From Verrucomicrobiales bacterium (GTDB lineage: Bacteria; Verrucomicrobiota; Verrucomicrobiia; Verrucomicrobiales; DEV007), in contig JARGPI010000009.1 in NCBI GenBank assembly GCA_029213005.1, positions 124,001 through 188,000 on the forward strand: a stretch of DNA of 64,000 nucleotides, written 5' to 3'. The notes beneath the pieces are model-generated. The model was not told where the DNA came from, made no database searches, and worked only from the letters and a program-made list of their open reading frames with translations. A program made the translations under genes and the position numbers. Shown piece after piece: positions 63,712 through 64,000 of the stretch; position 1 is the first letter of the stretch; the number at the start of each line of letters is the position of its first letter.

Positions 63712-63999
63712 CTAAAGAGTAAAGTGTGGGGTAAGATCGTTAATCATTTGATCGATGTCGGTTCGATTCAGTTCATCAAACTCAACCAATGGGGCCCGGA
63801 CGGCCAGTGCGTCTGCGATGCCTCTCTGTTTTAATACATATTTGGTTAACCGCATCCGGTAGATTGCCTGAGAGACGAGTAGCGGGAGGGTGATTCGGTA
63901 GAGTTCTCTGGCGCGGCTGACTTCTCCTTCGATATAGGACTTATACAGAGCTACGTGGATGTCTGTCAGTTCGACAGCTGGCATCACACCGAGGGCACC
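63712..63999 (-). CDS. Dihydrodipicolinate synthase/N-acetylneuraminate lyase-family aldolase, C-terminal part (runs off the right edge)
   Basis: The minus-strand frame is open to the edge: GALGVMPAVELTDIHVALY and 80 further residues. The GxxGVMPA strand, a helix with egd-like YIEGEVSRARELYRI, and the end 'MRLTKYVLKQRGIADALAVRAPLVEF' match the C-terminal third of DHDPS-family lyases, whose Schiff-base Lys and substrate loop lie outside the window. It precedes the dehydratase by 11 bp in the same operon and may cleave the 2-keto-3-deoxy acid or its phosphate. First visible gene of this operon. Confidence 0.75.
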   Translation of the reverse strand, partial: GALGVMPAVELTDIHVALYKSYIEGEVSRARELYRITLPLLVSQAIYRMRLTKYVLKQRGIADALAVRAPLVEFDELNRTDIDQMINDLTPHFTL

Positions 64000-64000
64000 G

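Overview
The window reads as a chromosomal segment of a Verrucomicrobiota bacterium (PVC group), probably free-living and polysaccharide-degrading. This is inferred from gene content: a secreted sialate O-acetylesterase, ThuA-like and DUF1080 proteins, a Cys-type sulfatase with a carbohydrate-binding tail, a glucose/sorbosone dehydrogenase fused to a di-heme cytochrome module, an NPCBM metalloprotease, a fused NuoE-NuoF protein and small ECF sigma/anti-sigma pairs. Coding density is high, and many convergent neighbours have stop codons that touch or overlap. I found no rRNA, tRNA, CRISPR array, insertion sequence or prophage.

Layout. 1-5.5 kb: the 3' end of a giant repeat-rich surface protein, a secreted protein with a duplicated module, a gamma-glutamylcyclotransferase-like protein, a lipoprotein and a DUF4190 protein. 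5.6-18 kb: an orphan MoxR ATPase, then a nitrogen-assimilation block with gltB-gltD on the minus strand and a second gltB-type gene pointing the other way, preceded by a good sigma-54 (-24/-12) match. 18-25.5 kb: a bifunctional-nuclease (DUF151) protein, an Rpn-type nuclease, a transglutaminase, a small DUF4278 protein and an opgG-X-opgH operon for periplasmic glucans. 25.6-36.5 kb: secreted carbohydrate-related enzymes, an ABC-F ATPase and a GH75 (chitosanase)-like protein. 36.7-45.8 kb: trpS, a GspF-N/zinc-ribbon hybrid, a permuted papain-like lipoprotein, a metzincin, a sulfatase and a NuoEF fusion. 46-52.4 kb: a heterodimeric ABC exporter behind a possible leader-peptide attenuator, an orphan ribbon-helix-helix antitoxin and ligA. 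52.8-59.9 kb: a short-chain dehydrogenase, a lectin/lyase-fold protein, a ClC transporter, and two ECF sigma genes around an anti-sigma gene and a secreted thioredoxin. 59.9-64 kb: a galactonate-type sugar-acid operon (aldolase, dehydratase, sodium symporter, kinase) running off the right edge.

Two signals stand out. First, a dispersed intergenic element occurs four times (8.3, 18.0, 40.4 and 49.8 kb). Each copy is two copies of a 13-bp palindrome (TGTAC-CCT-GTACA) exactly 22 bp apart start to start, with a conserved 9-bp spacer. One copy ends 3 bp before the start codon of an orphan ribbon-helix-helix protein. It is either a multi-site operator of an uncharacterised regulon or a REP-like repeat family. 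Second, a 20-codon open frame, a mutually exclusive candidate antiterminator and an intrinsic terminator lie directly upstream of the exporter pair. This resembles the known bmrB-bmrCD attenuation arrangement in Bacillus.

Start codons were chosen by hand from start-codon type, signal peptides, overlaps and terminators. Functions come from recognisable motifs and remembered family patterns, not from searches.
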